DNA from: Rhodospirillales bacterium
Lineage (GTDB): Bacteria; Pseudomonadota; Alphaproteobacteria; Rhodospirillales; JAPHTL01
Direction: 5' to 3'
Assembly: GCA_026193355.1 (NCBI GenBank)
Contig: JAPHTL010000266.1
Location: 1 to 18,710, forward strand
DNA length: 18,710 bases
In this document: positions 1 through 8,073 of the stretch, in pieces
How the letters are laid out: each line of letters begins with the position of its first letter
Numbering within the stretch: position 1 is the first letter of the stretch
Made by a program: the position numbers and the translations under genes
The notes under the pieces: model-generated
Databases searched by the model: none
Seen by the model: the letters and a program-made list of their open reading frames with translations, nothing else
Told to the model about the DNA's origin: nothing

Positions 1-2
1 CC

Positions 3-878
3 ATCGCCATTGTCGCCGCCACCGCCACTGTCGGCGCCGATGCCAAAGCTGCCGCCATCCCTGGCCAAAAGGTCGTCGGACGCACCAGCGGGGGAATCGG
101 TCGCCGGATCGGATGCCTTCGATTCCGGCACGTCATCCTGCGACTGTGCGAGGGTGAGTTCGTCGTGGGTGCGCCGCCATTGCGCGACACGCCTGGTCAC
201 CGCTCTGGTGCGTATCGTATCGTTTTCCAGATGGCCGTATATCGCCAGACGGTTATCCGCCGTCGTGAAATCACCCGCGGCGGCGTGGATCAACGCTGTG
301 CTGCGCGCCGTCTCCGCGGTCCAAGGATTTTCAACGCCCTCCACCTTCCTGATCGCCCACAGGGCGGTCGGAACATCACGGGCGTAGTACGAGGCGACGG
401 CCAGTCCTTTGAGGGTGGCGACGCGCTCGTGGTCCATGCCGTAACCGCGCATCAGGATGTCCTGCGCCAGTTCGTATCGGCCGGTATCGAGATAAAGCTG
501 GCCGAGCATGGTGGTCGCCGGGCCGTGGTTTGGATCGAGCCTTAGCGCCACCAGATAACCCGTTTCCGCCAGTTCCCGATTTCCGTGCGCCCCCTTGACG
601 AACCCCAGGTGATAGGCGAGGCCGTTGAGGAAATGGAGGTTGGGGTTTTCCGGATCGTCGCGCAGGGCCAGCGAGAAGGCGTGCTCCGCTTCGGCCGCAT
701 CGCCCTCGTAAAGGGACGATATGCCGTCCCTTATCAGTCCACCTGACGGCATGGTCGAGGCGATTTCATCGAGGGCTTTTGATGTCGAGACAGAAGGGGA
801 AAGGGAAGAGGTCACGCACCCGCCAAGCGCAAACGCGATGAACGCCGCCATTACGGCCGCCTGCCGCCCGACTCGCAT
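3..878 (-). CDS. TPR-repeat outer-membrane lipoprotein, 3' end beyond the left edge
   Basis: The frame is open from an ATG at 878 to the left edge, giving at least 292 residues, so the C-terminus is missing. The N-terminus is a lipoprotein signal peptide: positively charged start, hydrophobic stretch, then lipobox LGGC with the lipidated Cys at residue 21. Residues about 45-200 have TPR character: helical Ala/Leu-rich repeats such as AEAEHAFSLALRDDPENPN, with tandem helix pairs and a Pro near each repeat end. After about residue 235 the chain becomes acidic and Gly/Ser/Asp-rich, ending at the edge in a Gly-rich stretch. TPR lipoproteins of this kind (TadD-, PilF-like) act as pilotins or assembly scaffolds in the periplasm, but the low-complexity tail is unlike a minimal pilotin and may lead into another domain. 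No good Shine-Dalgarno is visible directly before the ATG. Lipoprotein and TPR calls are firm; the specific role is unknown. Confidence 0.8.
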   Translation of the reverse strand, partial: MRVGRQAAVMAAFIAFALGGCVTSSLSPSVSTSKALDEIASTMPSGGLIRDGISSLYEGDAAEAEHAFSLALRDDPENPNLHFLNGLAYHLGFVKGAHGNRELAETGYLVALRLDPNHGPATTMLGQLYLDTGRYELAQDILMRGYGMDHERVATLKGLAVASYYARDVPTALWAIRKVEGVENPWTAETARSTALIHAAAGDFTTADNRLAIYGHLENDTIRTRAVTRRVAQWRRTHDELTLAQSQDDVPESKASDPATDSPAGASDDLLARDGGSFGIGADSGGGGDNGD

Positions 879-982
879 TGTTTTTCGCACCGAGAAACCC
901 CTAAAGCCCTTCGGGGAGAAATATACTCCCGTTACAGGGTGGCCCGCCATGGGTTAAGCAAGAATTAAACGGGCGACAAACG

Positions 983-1010
983 AAAGCGCCACCCCGAAGG
1001 GCGGCGCTTT
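983..1010 (-). terminator. Intrinsic terminator downstream of ettA, UUCG tetraloop
   Basis: Read on the minus strand, an 8-bp stem AAAGCGCC/GGCGCTTT continues through one mismatch into GCCC-TTCG-GGG, giving the very stable C(UUCG)G tetraloop. It starts 24 bases after the ettA stop codon. The T-tract on the minus strand is short (CGTTTGT). On the plus strand the same hairpin is followed by seven or more T's, so it could also stop plus-strand readthrough. It separates ettA from the TPR lipoprotein gene. Confidence 0.8.
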
Positions 1011-1033
1011 TTTTGTGGCGCAATGTATTCCTC

Positions 1034-2713
1034 TTATCGCGTAAGCGGCTTGTACTTGAGGCGATGGGGTTCCAGCGCTTCGTCACCAAGACGGCGACGC
1101 TTGTCTTCCTCGTAATCGTGGAAGTTCCCTTCGAACCACTCTACATGGCTGTCGCCCTCGAAGGCGAGGATGTGGGTGGCGATACGATCAAGGAACCAGC
1201 GATCATGGCTGATGATGATGGCGCAACCGGGGAAATCCAGCAAAGCCTCTTCCAGCGCGCGCAGCGTATCCACGTCAAGATCGTTGGTCGGCTCATCGAG
1301 CAGGATCACGTTTGCCCCGGTAAGCAGCATCTTCGCCAGATGCACCCGGTTGCGCTCACCGCCAGAAAGCTGACCGACCTTCTTTTGTTGGTCCGCCCCC
1401 TTGAAGTTGAACCACGAAACGTAGGCGCGGCTCTGGATCTCACGCTTGCCAATTGGAAGAATATCAAGGCCGCCGGAAACTTCCTGCCATACCGTGTTGT
1501 TATTGGACAGGCTTTCGCGGGACTGGTCGACGTAACCGAGCTTCACAGTATCACCGAGGCGGATTTCGCCTGAATCCGGCTGCTCCTGTCCGGTAACCAT
1601 GCGGAACAGGGTCGTCTTGCCCGCGCCGTTGGCGCCGACGATGCCAACAATGCCGCCGGGCGGGATCTTGAACGACAGGTCATCAATCAGCAGGCTGTCG
1701 CCATAACCTTTCGAAAGATGCTGGACCTCGATCACCAGATCGCCCAACCGCTCGCCCGGCGGTATGGTGATCTGGGCCGTCCCCAGCGTCTTGTCGTTGG
1801 CCTTGGCCAGCAGTTCGTCATAGGCCTTGATACGGGCCTTGGATTTGGCGTGCCGCGCCTTCGGGGATTGGCGGATCCATTCCAGTTCGTGCTTGAGGGC
1901 GCGCTGGCGGGCGCTTTCCTCTTTCTCTTCTTGCGAGAGGCGCTTGTGCTTCTGCTCCAGCCAGGCTGAATAATTCCCCTCATAGGGAACGCCGCGGCCA
2001 CGATCGATTTCCAGCGTCCAGCTGGTGATGTTGTCGAGGAAATAGCGATCATGGGTGACCAGAATCACGGTTCCCTCGTACTCCTGCAGGTGTCGTTCCA
2101 GCCAGGCCACCGATTCGGCGTCGAGATGGTTGGTCGGTTCGTCGAGCAGCAACATGTCCGGCTTCTGGAGCAACAGGCGGCACAGCGCGACACGGCGTTT
2201 CTCGCCACCGGACAGCTTCGCCACGTCGGCATCCGCGGGCGGACAGCGCAGCGCATCCATGGCGATTTCGATGGTGCGTTCCAGATCCCATCCATCGGCC
2301 GCATCGATCTGCTCCTGCAACTCGCCCTGCTCGGCCAGAAGAGCGTTCATCTCGTCATCGTCCATCGGTTCGGCGAAACGCTCGCTGATCGCGTTGAAGC
2401 GATCCAGCATGTCCTTTACGCCGCCCATTCCCGCCATCACGTTGTTGACGACGTCCTTGGACGGGTCGAGTTCGGGTTCCTGCGGCAGATAGCCGACCCG
2501 TGCGCCTTCGGCGGCCCATGCCTCACCGTTATATTCGGTATCGAGCCCCCCCATGATCTTCATCAGGGTCGATTTACCCGATCCGTTTACGCCGACCACG
2601 CCGATCTTGGCGCCGGGCAGAAAAGACAGCGAGATATCCTTCAGGACATCGCGTCCGCCCGGATAGGTCTTGGACAGGTTCTTCATCACATAGACGTACT
2701 GATAGGACGCCAT
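1034..2713 (-). CDS. ettA: Energy-dependent translational throttle protein EttA (ABC-F ATPase)
   Basis: The 559-residue product has the size and order of EttA (E. coli about 555). It is a cytoplasmic ABC-F protein with two ATPase cassettes and no membrane domain; family members bind the ribosomal E site and gate entry into the elongation cycle according to the ADP/ATP ratio. Cassette 1 has Walker A GVNGSGKST at residues 41-49, signature LSGGEKRRVALCRLL and Walker B MLLLDEPTNHLDAES. A charged inter-domain linker (WLEQKHKRLSQEEKEE...) follows. Cassette 2 has GANGAGKTT, LSGGERNRVHLAKMLL and ILLLDEPTNDLD. Both catalytic Glu residues follow the Walker B Asp. I chose the ATG at 2713 rather than an upstream in-frame start at 2824, because MASYQYVYVMKNLSK matches the family N-terminus and GGAGA lies about 6 bases before it. 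It is transcribed alone and diverges from the receiver gene at 2851. Confidence 0.96.
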   Translation of the reverse strand: MASYQYVYVMKNLSKTYPGGRDVLKDISLSFLPGAKIGVVGVNGSGKSTLMKIMGGLDTEYNGEAWAAEGARVGYLPQEPELDPSKDVVNNVMAGMGGVKDMLDRFNAISERFAEPMDDDEMNALLAEQGELQEQIDAADGWDLERTIEIAMDALRCPPADADVAKLSGGEKRRVALCRLLLQKPDMLLLDEPTNHLDAESVAWLERHLQEYEGTVILVTHDRYFLDNITSWTLEIDRGRGVPYEGNYSAWLEQKHKRLSQEEKEESARQRALKHELEWIRQSPKARHAKSKARIKAYDELLAKANDKTLGTAQITIPPGERLGDLVIEVQHLSKGYGDSLLIDDLSFKIPPGGIVGIVGANGAGKTTLFRMVTGQEQPDSGEIRLGDTVKLGYVDQSRESLSNNNTVWQEVSGGLDILPIGKREIQSRAYVSWFNFKGADQQKKVGQLSGGERNRVHLAKMLLTGANVILLDEPTNDLDVDTLRALEEALLDFPGCAIIISHDRWFLDRIATHILAFEGDSHVEWFEGNFHDYEEDKRRRLGDEALEPHRLKYKPLTR

Positions 2714-2791
2714 GGCCGTCTCCGTCGGTAAACTGGAATGAATTTGCGCTCGTTCATTAGCGAAGGCGCGCGCAACACGCAACCGGACTCT

Positions 2792-2818
2792 TATGATTTC
2801 TGTTCCCTGTGTTATGAT
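2792..2818 (+). promoter_or_regulatory. Possible -10 elements upstream of the receiver-kinase-exonuclease operon
   Basis: The 137-bp gap between ettA and the gene at 2851 must hold divergent promoters. Two copies of TATGAT (2792-2797 and 2813-2818), each one base from the sigma-70 -10 consensus, lie 33-60 bases before the ATG. No convincing TTGACA-like -35 sits 16-18 bases upstream of either, so the element is either activator-dependent or coincidental. Confidence 0.25.
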
Positions 2819-2850
2819 CGGCATGGAAGAAAACCGGAGAATCCACGCCC

Positions 2851-3237
2851 ATGAAGCGATCCGTCCTGATCGTCGATGATGAGCCGAACATCCTGCTTTC
2901 GCTTGAGTTCCTGATGCGAAAGGCCGGCTATGAGGTGCGTGTGGCCCATGACGGTGATGAAGCCCTTCGCCTGATTGAAGAAAATGCGCCCGACCTCGTC
3001 CTCCTCGGCGTCGGCCTTCCCAAACGCAACGGATACGATGTCTGCCAAACGCTTCGCGCCGACCCCAGGCGCAAGGGAATAAGAATTGTCATGGTCACGG
3101 CGCGGGCCCGCGACGTGGAACGCGACAAGGGCTTCGCCATGGGCGCCGACGATTACATCATCAAGCCATTCTCGACGCGTATGCTGACCGAGAGGGTGGC
3201 CAGACTGATGGATATGGGAGGACCAGAACATGGCTGA
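2851..3237 (+). CDS. Stand-alone receiver-domain protein lacking the phospho-acceptor Asp
   Basis: The 128-residue product is a single CheY-like receiver domain with no output domain. It starts SVLIVDDEPNILLSLEFLM, with the acidic pair at D9-D10. The switch Thr is T83 (MVTAR) and the conserved Lys is K105 (YIIKPF). Where the family has LLDVMLP, this protein reads LLGVGLP, so G53 replaces the Asp that accepts phosphate; the codon is GGC, one transition away from GAC. Everything else looks like a functional fold, so it may act as a phosphorylation-independent binding partner. The ATG is preceded by GGAGA about 10 bases upstream. Its stop codon overlaps the start of the next gene (ATGGCTGA), so the two are translationally coupled and probably act together. 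A sequencing error at this codon cannot be excluded from the sequence alone. Confidence 0.9.
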   Translation: MKRSVLIVDDEPNILLSLEFLMRKAGYEVRVAHDGDEALRLIEENAPDLVLLGVGLPKRNGYDVCQTLRADPRRKGIRIVMVTARARDVERDKGFAMGADDYIIKPFSTRMLTERVARLMDMGGPEHG

Positions 3238-5383
3238 GAAAACCCCACCCCCCCTCCTTTCCCGGCTGAGTCTCCGTTTTCGGATCATGCTGTTCTTCGT
3301 TCTTCTGGGCTTCGCCGTTCCCGTGACCGTCGGCGGCAGTTTGTGGCTGGCGGACATCGCCATCGTGGAGGACTCCATTTCCCCCACCCAAGCCCTCTTT
3401 ATCTATGGCGCCGCCGCAACAATCGCCTTGCTTGGCCTGGTTATCGCGGTCGGATTGCTTTTCGATATCAATGTCGCGGCCCCTATCGAAGGACTGATCC
3501 GGGACATGCAGACGGCGCTCCACGCCAACCCCGATCACAGAATTGAAATGGACTCAGGCCGGCACCTGGGGTTGCTGCCCGCAATAGCCCGGGACATGGC
3601 GGCCGATCTGGCGAAGGCCCGTGACGAAACGGCGAAACAGGTCGCCGAGGCAACCCGCGCGCTGGACCAGCAGAAAGAACGCCTTGCAATCATCCTGCGC
3701 GACCTGCACGAAGGCGTTATCCTGTGCAACCTGAACCATCAAATCCTTCTCTATAACCAGAAGGCCGTAAGCCTTCTTCATCTGTCGGGCGAGATCGGTC
3801 TGGGAAGGCCACTCTTTTCGGTCATGAACCGGCAACCATTTCTGCACGGCATGGAAAGGTTGACCAACAGGGTCAACGAAGGACGCCACAATTCCCATCC
3901 GCAAGGTCTGGGCATGCGATTCGTCTGCGCGACCTCGGACGGCCAACACACCTTCAAGGCCCAGATGAGCCTGACGCTCGGGGCCGATGAGCGGCCGACG
4001 GGATACCTGCTGACCTTCGAGGATGTCACCGAGGAACTTGCCCTGCTGGGCAGGCGCGACACGCTCCTGCGGCAAGCGGCCGAAGGCCAGCGCCGCCCCT
4101 TGGGGAATCTGCGCGCCGCCGCCGAAATTCTGGTGGACAATCCCGACATGCCTGAGGCGCAACGCAAGGCCTTCGAGGCCGTCATCCTGAATGAAAGCGT
4201 CCGTCTGAGCGAACGGCTGGCCCGGGCGTCCGCCGAATACCGCGAGATCGTAACCGGCCACTGGCCAATGTCGGATGTCTATTCGGCGAACCTCCTTAAC
4301 TGCGTTGTGCGCCGGCTGCGCGAGGAAGTGGGGATCAACGCGGTCATGACGGGTCTTCCCCAGTGGCTGCACGGCGATAGCCACACGTTGGTCGAACTGA
4401 TTGATCTGGCCGTTCACCGGATTCATACCCGTCTGGGGATTGATCAGTTCGATCTTGAGGCCACGGTCGGCCAGGGCCGCGTCAACATAGACGTCATCTG
4501 GAAAGGCCCCCCCATTCCCGCGCTTGAACTGGATTCATGCAAGGAAGCCGATTTGATCGGCGGGCTTGCCGGCCTGACCGTTCGTGACATCCTCGATCAC
4601 CACAAAAGCGACCTGTGGAGCGACAGGATCGATGAGGAACGTTCACGCCTGCGCATGCCGCTCCCCCTGGCCGAACGCCCGAACGAAGAAAGCATGGCGC
4701 CCAGCCTTCCTGCGCGCCCGGAATTCTACGATTTTGCTCTCCTCCATCCAGAGGGGCAGGACCGAAGCCTTGGCGAACGATCCCTGCGCTCCCTTACCTT
4801 CGTAGTCTTTGATACAGAGACGACAGGGCTTGAACCGTCGAAAGGCGACGAGGTCATCTCGATCGCAGGGGTGCGTATCGTCAACGGTCGCATCCTGACC
4901 GGCGAATCGTTCAGCCAGACCGTCAACCCCGGAAAACCGATTCCAAAGGGCTCGATCCGCTTCCACGGGATCACCGATGACATGGTGCGCGACAAACCAC
5001 CGATCCAGGTTGTCCTTCCGCAGTTTCACGATTACGTAGAGGGCGCGGTGCTGGTCGCCCACAATGCCGCCTTCGACATGAAATTCATTAAATTGAAGGA
5101 AAAGGAAATGGGACTTTCCTTCGACAACCCGGTCCTTGACACCCTCCTTCTTTCCGTGTTCCTGCATGATCACACGGACAAACACACACTGGACGATGCG
5201 GCGGAGCGATTTGGCGTTGAAATCCAGGGGCGACATACCGCGCTGGGCGATTCACTGGTCACGGCGGCCGTGTTCATGGGTATGATAGACCTTCTCGAAT
5301 CACGCGGTGTACATACGCTGGATCAGGCAGTCGAAGCAGGCAACAGGATGGTCGAGGTGCGCCGCCAGCAGGCGCGTTTCTGA
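3230..5383 (+). CDS. Membrane pseudo-histidine-kinase fused to a DEDDh 3'-5' exonuclease
   Basis: The product has 717 residues. Two membrane helices lie at about 18-45 and 54-78, followed by a HAMP-like region (about 79-130), a short coiled coil (about 125-155) and a PAS-like segment from LHEGVILCNLNHQILLYN (159 on) to about 270. The next part aligns with a histidine kinase core, but the H-box reads EGQRRPL, with E285 where HELRTPL has His. No N-box Asn or DxGxG box is visible; only a degenerate C-terminal strand (LTVRDILDHHKSDLW...RLRMPLPLAE, about 449-482) remains. Residues 523-690 form a DnaQ/PolC-epsilon-type exonuclease with all DEDDh residues: DTETTG (D528, E530), HNAAFD (D616) and HTALGD (H669, D674). 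It probably removes 3' nucleotides from DNA, RNA or a small nucleotide at the cytoplasmic membrane face. It overlaps the preceding receiver gene by 8 bases and lies 25 bases before the next. The substrate is unknown. Confidence 0.9.
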   Translation: MAEKTPPPLLSRLSLRFRIMLFFVLLGFAVPVTVGGSLWLADIAIVEDSISPTQALFIYGAAATIALLGLVIAVGLLFDINVAAPIEGLIRDMQTALHANPDHRIEMDSGRHLGLLPAIARDMAADLAKARDETAKQVAEATRALDQQKERLAIILRDLHEGVILCNLNHQILLYNQKAVSLLHLSGEIGLGRPLFSVMNRQPFLHGMERLTNRVNEGRHNSHPQGLGMRFVCATSDGQHTFKAQMSLTLGADERPTGYLLTFEDVTEELALLGRRDTLLRQAAEGQRRPLGNLRAAAEILVDNPDMPEAQRKAFEAVILNESVRLSERLARASAEYREIVTGHWPMSDVYSANLLNCVVRRLREEVGINAVMTGLPQWLHGDSHTLVELIDLAVHRIHTRLGIDQFDLEATVGQGRVNIDVIWKGPPIPALELDSCKEADLIGGLAGLTVRDILDHHKSDLWSDRIDEERSRLRMPLPLAERPNEESMAPSLPARPEFYDFALLHPEGQDRSLGERSLRSLTFVVFDTETTGLEPSKGDEVISIAGVRIVNGRILTGESFSQTVNPGKPIPKGSIRFHGITDDMVRDKPPIQVVLPQFHDYVEGAVLVAHNAAFDMKFIKLKEKEMGLSFDNPVLDTLLLSVFLHDHTDKHTLDDAAERFGVEIQGRHTALGDSLVTAAVFMGMIDLLESRGVHTLDQAVEAGNRMVEVRRQQARF

Positions 5384-5408
5384 AGCTGAAAGAAAGCGGC
5401 AAAACCCG

Positions 5409-5915
5409 ATGCCCTACGATCTGAGCGGCCTCAATGTCCTTATCGTCGACGACAATTCGCACATGCGAACCCTGGTCAAGGAGATCCTGCGGGCCTTCGG
5501 AATCCGCAACCCGCACGAGGCAACCGATGGCGCTGACGCGCTAAAGGAGTTGCGGATCTATGCCGCCGATATCGTCATCTGCGACATCCACATGGAACCC
5601 CTGAACGGAATCGAATTCGTCCAGATGATCCGCACTGCGAAGGACAGCGCCAACCCCTACGTTCCGATCATCATGTTGACGGGCCATACGGAAGCGACTG
5701 AGGTCTATGCCGCCCGCGACGCAGGGGCCACCGAATTCATTGGCAAGCCGGTATCGGCCACACAGCTTTATCGCCGCCTGATCGAGGTGATCGAACATCC
5801 CCGACCGTTCGTAAAAACGCGAACATACATGGGGCCGGACAGACGACGCCGCGAAATCAAGAACTACAGCGGCTCCGAACGCCGGAAGTCCCAGCACGAA
5901 TATACGAAATTCTGA
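5409..5915 (+). CDS. CheY-like response regulator with a GPDRR-type basic tail
   Basis: The 168-residue product is a single receiver domain with intact chemistry: D14-D15, phospho-acceptor D59 (IVICDIHMEPLNG), T91 (IIMLTGHTE) and K113 (IGKPVS). After the domain a 30-residue basic tail carries MGPDRRRRE and then GSERRK. No DNA-binding or enzymatic output is present. It lies 25 bases downstream of the exonuclease fusion on the same strand and is probably in that operon. The ATG at 5409 is chosen because MPYDLSGLNVLIVDD gives the usual distance to the first strand; the upstream extension is unrelated sequence inside the previous gene's frame, and the ribosome site (AAGAAAGCGG) is weak. It is a close paralogue of the protein at 12331 (83 of 139 aligned positions identical by my hand count). 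It converges on the DUF294 gene with 33 bases between them and no visible terminator. Confidence 0.92.
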   Translation: MPYDLSGLNVLIVDDNSHMRTLVKEILRAFGIRNPHEATDGADALKELRIYAADIVICDIHMEPLNGIEFVQMIRTAKDSANPYVPIIMLTGHTEATEVYAARDAGATEFIGKPVSATQLYRRLIEVIEHPRPFVKTRTYMGPDRRRREIKNYSGSERRKSQHEYTKF

Positions 5916-5948
5916 ATGACAGGATTCTGGAGGGATTACGACGGCGGA

Positions 5949-7409
5949 TCAGAACACATCTGCTGTGAATTCTGTTCGAACACGCTTGCGCAGGGCGTCA
6001 ATGGCCTTCAGCGAATTCTTCAGCCGCTCCCGGCCGAATCTGGAAAGCGCCTTGGGCGGTATGTAATTGCCAACCACGCGCCCCGCCCGGAAATTATCGA
6101 CCTGCTGGCGCAGAAGAAGGGTCGTAATCAGGCGGAACGCATCTATCAGGTACTGGAACTCGCTATCATCCAGAACGCCCTTCCTGTGAAGCGCCTCTAT
6201 CCGGCGCACAGTTGACGTTTCCGGGATACCTTCACGCAACGCCATCAGCCGCACCGCCTCGACAAGGGGGATTGTTCCGGTGTGCTTCAGGTTGATCTGA
6301 CCCTTGTAGGTCTTGTTTTCCTTTTCGACCATGAACCGGCCGAACAGGCCAAGGGCGACATTGTGGTTGGCTTTCTCGTGGTACATGTCCTGCAGAAACA
6401 GGTGATTGCGCTGGATCGTCTCAGTGACGTGTGCGCGCAGGTCATCGGCCAGGGCATGTTCGCCCCAGACACTCTGAAAATCGAAAAAGATGTCCGACAG
6501 CCTTATGGCGACGGCGCCGCGCTTCCGGCTCCACAGGTTGACCTGCTCCTTCCACTGGCTGATGGTTTTCCGCCACAGGGGATTCACCGCCATGACATAG
6601 CCGTTGCAGTAGACGAAACCCACTTCGTTGAGGTCGCGGCACATGCGTTCGGCCAGTTCGATAAAAAACCGGTCAATCCGGTCATGATCCTCGTCGGGGT
6701 AATCGGCGAGGATGAATCCATTATCCTGATCGGGAAAAAGATAGTTTTCTCCCCGTCCGCCTGAACCCATGACAATCGCCGAGAATGCAATGGGCGGCGC
6801 ACCCCAGCCCTCGTCCTCCATGGCGCGAAGGCTGGATTCAATAACCCTGCGATAGATTCCACAATTGATATCGGTGATCAGCGCCTGGATTTCCGTCGCT
6901 GGCAGATCGTCTTCGAACAGCTCTTCGGCAAGCTCCACCTGTGCTGACTTGATCATTTTGAGCCCGTCCAGCGTGTCGGGCGCCGTCAGCCTGTCGATCT
7001 GCCCCATCAACTGCTCGGAACCCATCGCCAGAGCGTCATGGAGATCCAGCATCCCTGACAGGACCTTGCCGTTGTTGACCACCGGCATGTGCCGCAACCC
7101 ACGCCTTCGCATTCTGGATATGGCACGGTAAAGATAATCGTCCTCGGCGATGGTCATGACGGGAGTCGTCATTACGTCATCGATTGATGTCGCGCCATCA
7201 ACCCGATAGGCGATCCGCGCCGTGACATCCCGTTCGGTAACGATGCCAAGCACCTTGCCCGAGGCGTCCGTGACGATTGCGCACGAGGCCGTGCGGTTGG
7301 CCATTTCGTCAACCACATCGCGGCAAGGGACCCCGCTACCGACCTGCAAGGGGGGATCACGCATGAAATCCTTTACCAGCTTGCTGAAAATCGCCGTCTG
7401 CGAACGCAC
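5949..7409 (-). CDS. CBS-pair DUF294 putative nucleotidyltransferase
   Basis: The 486-residue protein starts with two CBS motifs (about 12-70 and 76-132; KVLGIVTERDVTARI and RHMPVVNNGKVLSGMLD), which in this family bind adenine nucleotides. A helical linker follows, then the DUF294/GlnD-like nucleotidyltransferase core: VMGSGGRGENYLFPDQDNG at 213-231, with G215-S216 and metal ligands D227 and D229. The rest is the alpha-helical DUF294 C-terminal domain. Many relatives also have an N-terminal cyclic-nucleotide-binding domain; this one does not, so input should come through CBS alone. The start codon is GTG, supported by AAGGGGG 4 bases upstream. It is divergent from the symporter across a long AT-rich region and convergent with the CheY-like gene at 5409. 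From memory, DUF294 genes are often found beside SSS symporters and DEDDh exonucleases. No substrate is established for the family; protein or small-molecule nucleotidylation is an inference. Confidence 0.9.
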   Translation of the reverse strand: MRSQTAIFSKLVKDFMRDPPLQVGSGVPCRDVVDEMANRTASCAIVTDASGKVLGIVTERDVTARIAYRVDGATSIDDVMTTPVMTIAEDDYLYRAISRMRRRGLRHMPVVNNGKVLSGMLDLHDALAMGSEQLMGQIDRLTAPDTLDGLKMIKSAQVELAEELFEDDLPATEIQALITDINCGIYRRVIESSLRAMEDEGWGAPPIAFSAIVMGSGGRGENYLFPDQDNGFILADYPDEDHDRIDRFFIELAERMCRDLNEVGFVYCNGYVMAVNPLWRKTISQWKEQVNLWSRKRGAVAIRLSDIFFDFQSVWGEHALADDLRAHVTETIQRNHLFLQDMYHEKANHNVALGLFGRFMVEKENKTYKGQINLKHTGTIPLVEAVRLMALREGIPETSTVRRIEALHRKGVLDDSEFQYLIDAFRLITTLLLRQQVDNFRAGRVVGNYIPPKALSRFGRERLKNSLKAIDALRKRVRTEFTADVF

Positions 7410-7711
7410 CCTGCCCCCTTACGCTTCTCGCTTAACAAACGCTACCCGACCACCCCGCAACCTTCGGTGCGAATCGGTGAGAATTCTTTGATTAGTCTCG
7501 GCTTTCCCATCCACCTATGGAAGAGCAGAGGGGGAAATATTTTGTTTTTAGCAACAAACAATTGAAGACCATAGCACACTATTCCTGTGTAATTTCGACG
7601 ACTGGACCACAGTATTTCCGCGGGCTTTGAGCTTCTTAAAAAACATTATTACTTAAATCTGGATTTGAGCGCCGTTTTTTTTCGTGGTTCATGGCGCTGG
7701 CGCGTCAAATG

Positions 7712-7740
7712 TTGTGCAATCCTCTGGAAAATGTTATTGA
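7712..7740 (+). promoter_or_regulatory. Weak sigma-70-like promoter candidate for the symporter
   Basis: TTGTGC (7712-7717) and TATTGA (7735-7740) are separated by 17 bases. This would imply a 5' untranslated leader of about 325 bases. The match is poor and other promoters nearer the gene are possible. Confidence 0.2.
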
Positions 7741-7929
7741 TTCACCGCTTAGGTTTTTAATCGCGGACGATGAAAGACCCGGCAAGAACACGATAAGAAA
7801 AGAATAAACGGGGAGTAGACAGAGCTCTTCTGGGGGAACCGCACAGGCGGACAGCGCATTTTTGTTAGCGACGGCGATTGTCCGGAGTCTGCGTGTGGAT
7901 TTGAATTTCCCTCGGAAGTCTCTAGGAAC

Positions 7930-7971
7930 CGAACCAGACCGCAAGAATACTGAAAACTGCGGTTTTGTTCG
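7930..7971 (+). repeat. Imperfect inverted repeat in the symporter leader
   Basis: ACCGCA (7938-7943) pairs with TGCGGT (7958-7963) around a 14-base loop. Flanking CGAAC (7930-7934) pairs with GTTCG (7967-7971) across a 3x3 internal loop. TTTT directly follows the inner stem. It ends 102 bases before the symporter start and could be a leader RNA structure or an operator; it is too weak to call a terminator. Confidence 0.35.
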
Positions 7972-8073
7972 CGCATCTTGACCCGCCGAAGAGGCGACAA
8001 GGGTGCGGTTTGTGTGGTCGCCGGACGGGGAGCCGGAAAGCGGCCGAGGTTTCATAAAGGGGAGGTAACGGCC

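Larger units (their letters stand above)
7410..8073. other. 664-bp AT-rich divergent intergenic region (DUF294 / symporter)
   Basis: This is the longest gene-free stretch in the window and separates two divergent genes. G+C falls sharply from about 7530 to 7760; I counted roughly 35% over 7621-7680. I see no tRNA, no credible small ORF and no riboswitch I can name. A weak sigma-70-like match TTGTGC - 17 bp - TATTGA lies at 7712-7740. An imperfect hairpin lies at 7930-7971. The size and composition suggest a complex control region for the symporter. A long minus-strand reading frame crossing 7705-8547 is not a gene: it runs into the conserved symporter and has arbitrary low-complexity composition. 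Confidence 0.6.

Noticed and set aside
3554..4426. 290-residue minus-strand frame opposite the kinase-exonuclease gene
   Set aside because: Antisense to a clearly coding frame in GC-rich DNA; no recognisable domain.
7573..7592. CRP-like inverted repeat ACAC...GTGT near the symporter
   Set aside because: Arms are only four bases long and the TGTGA/TCACA cores are absent.
7690..7725. Possible sigma-54 promoter (GG...GC elements around TGGCGCGTC...TTGTGC)
   Set aside because: The GG to GC spacing is 15 bases instead of the required 10.
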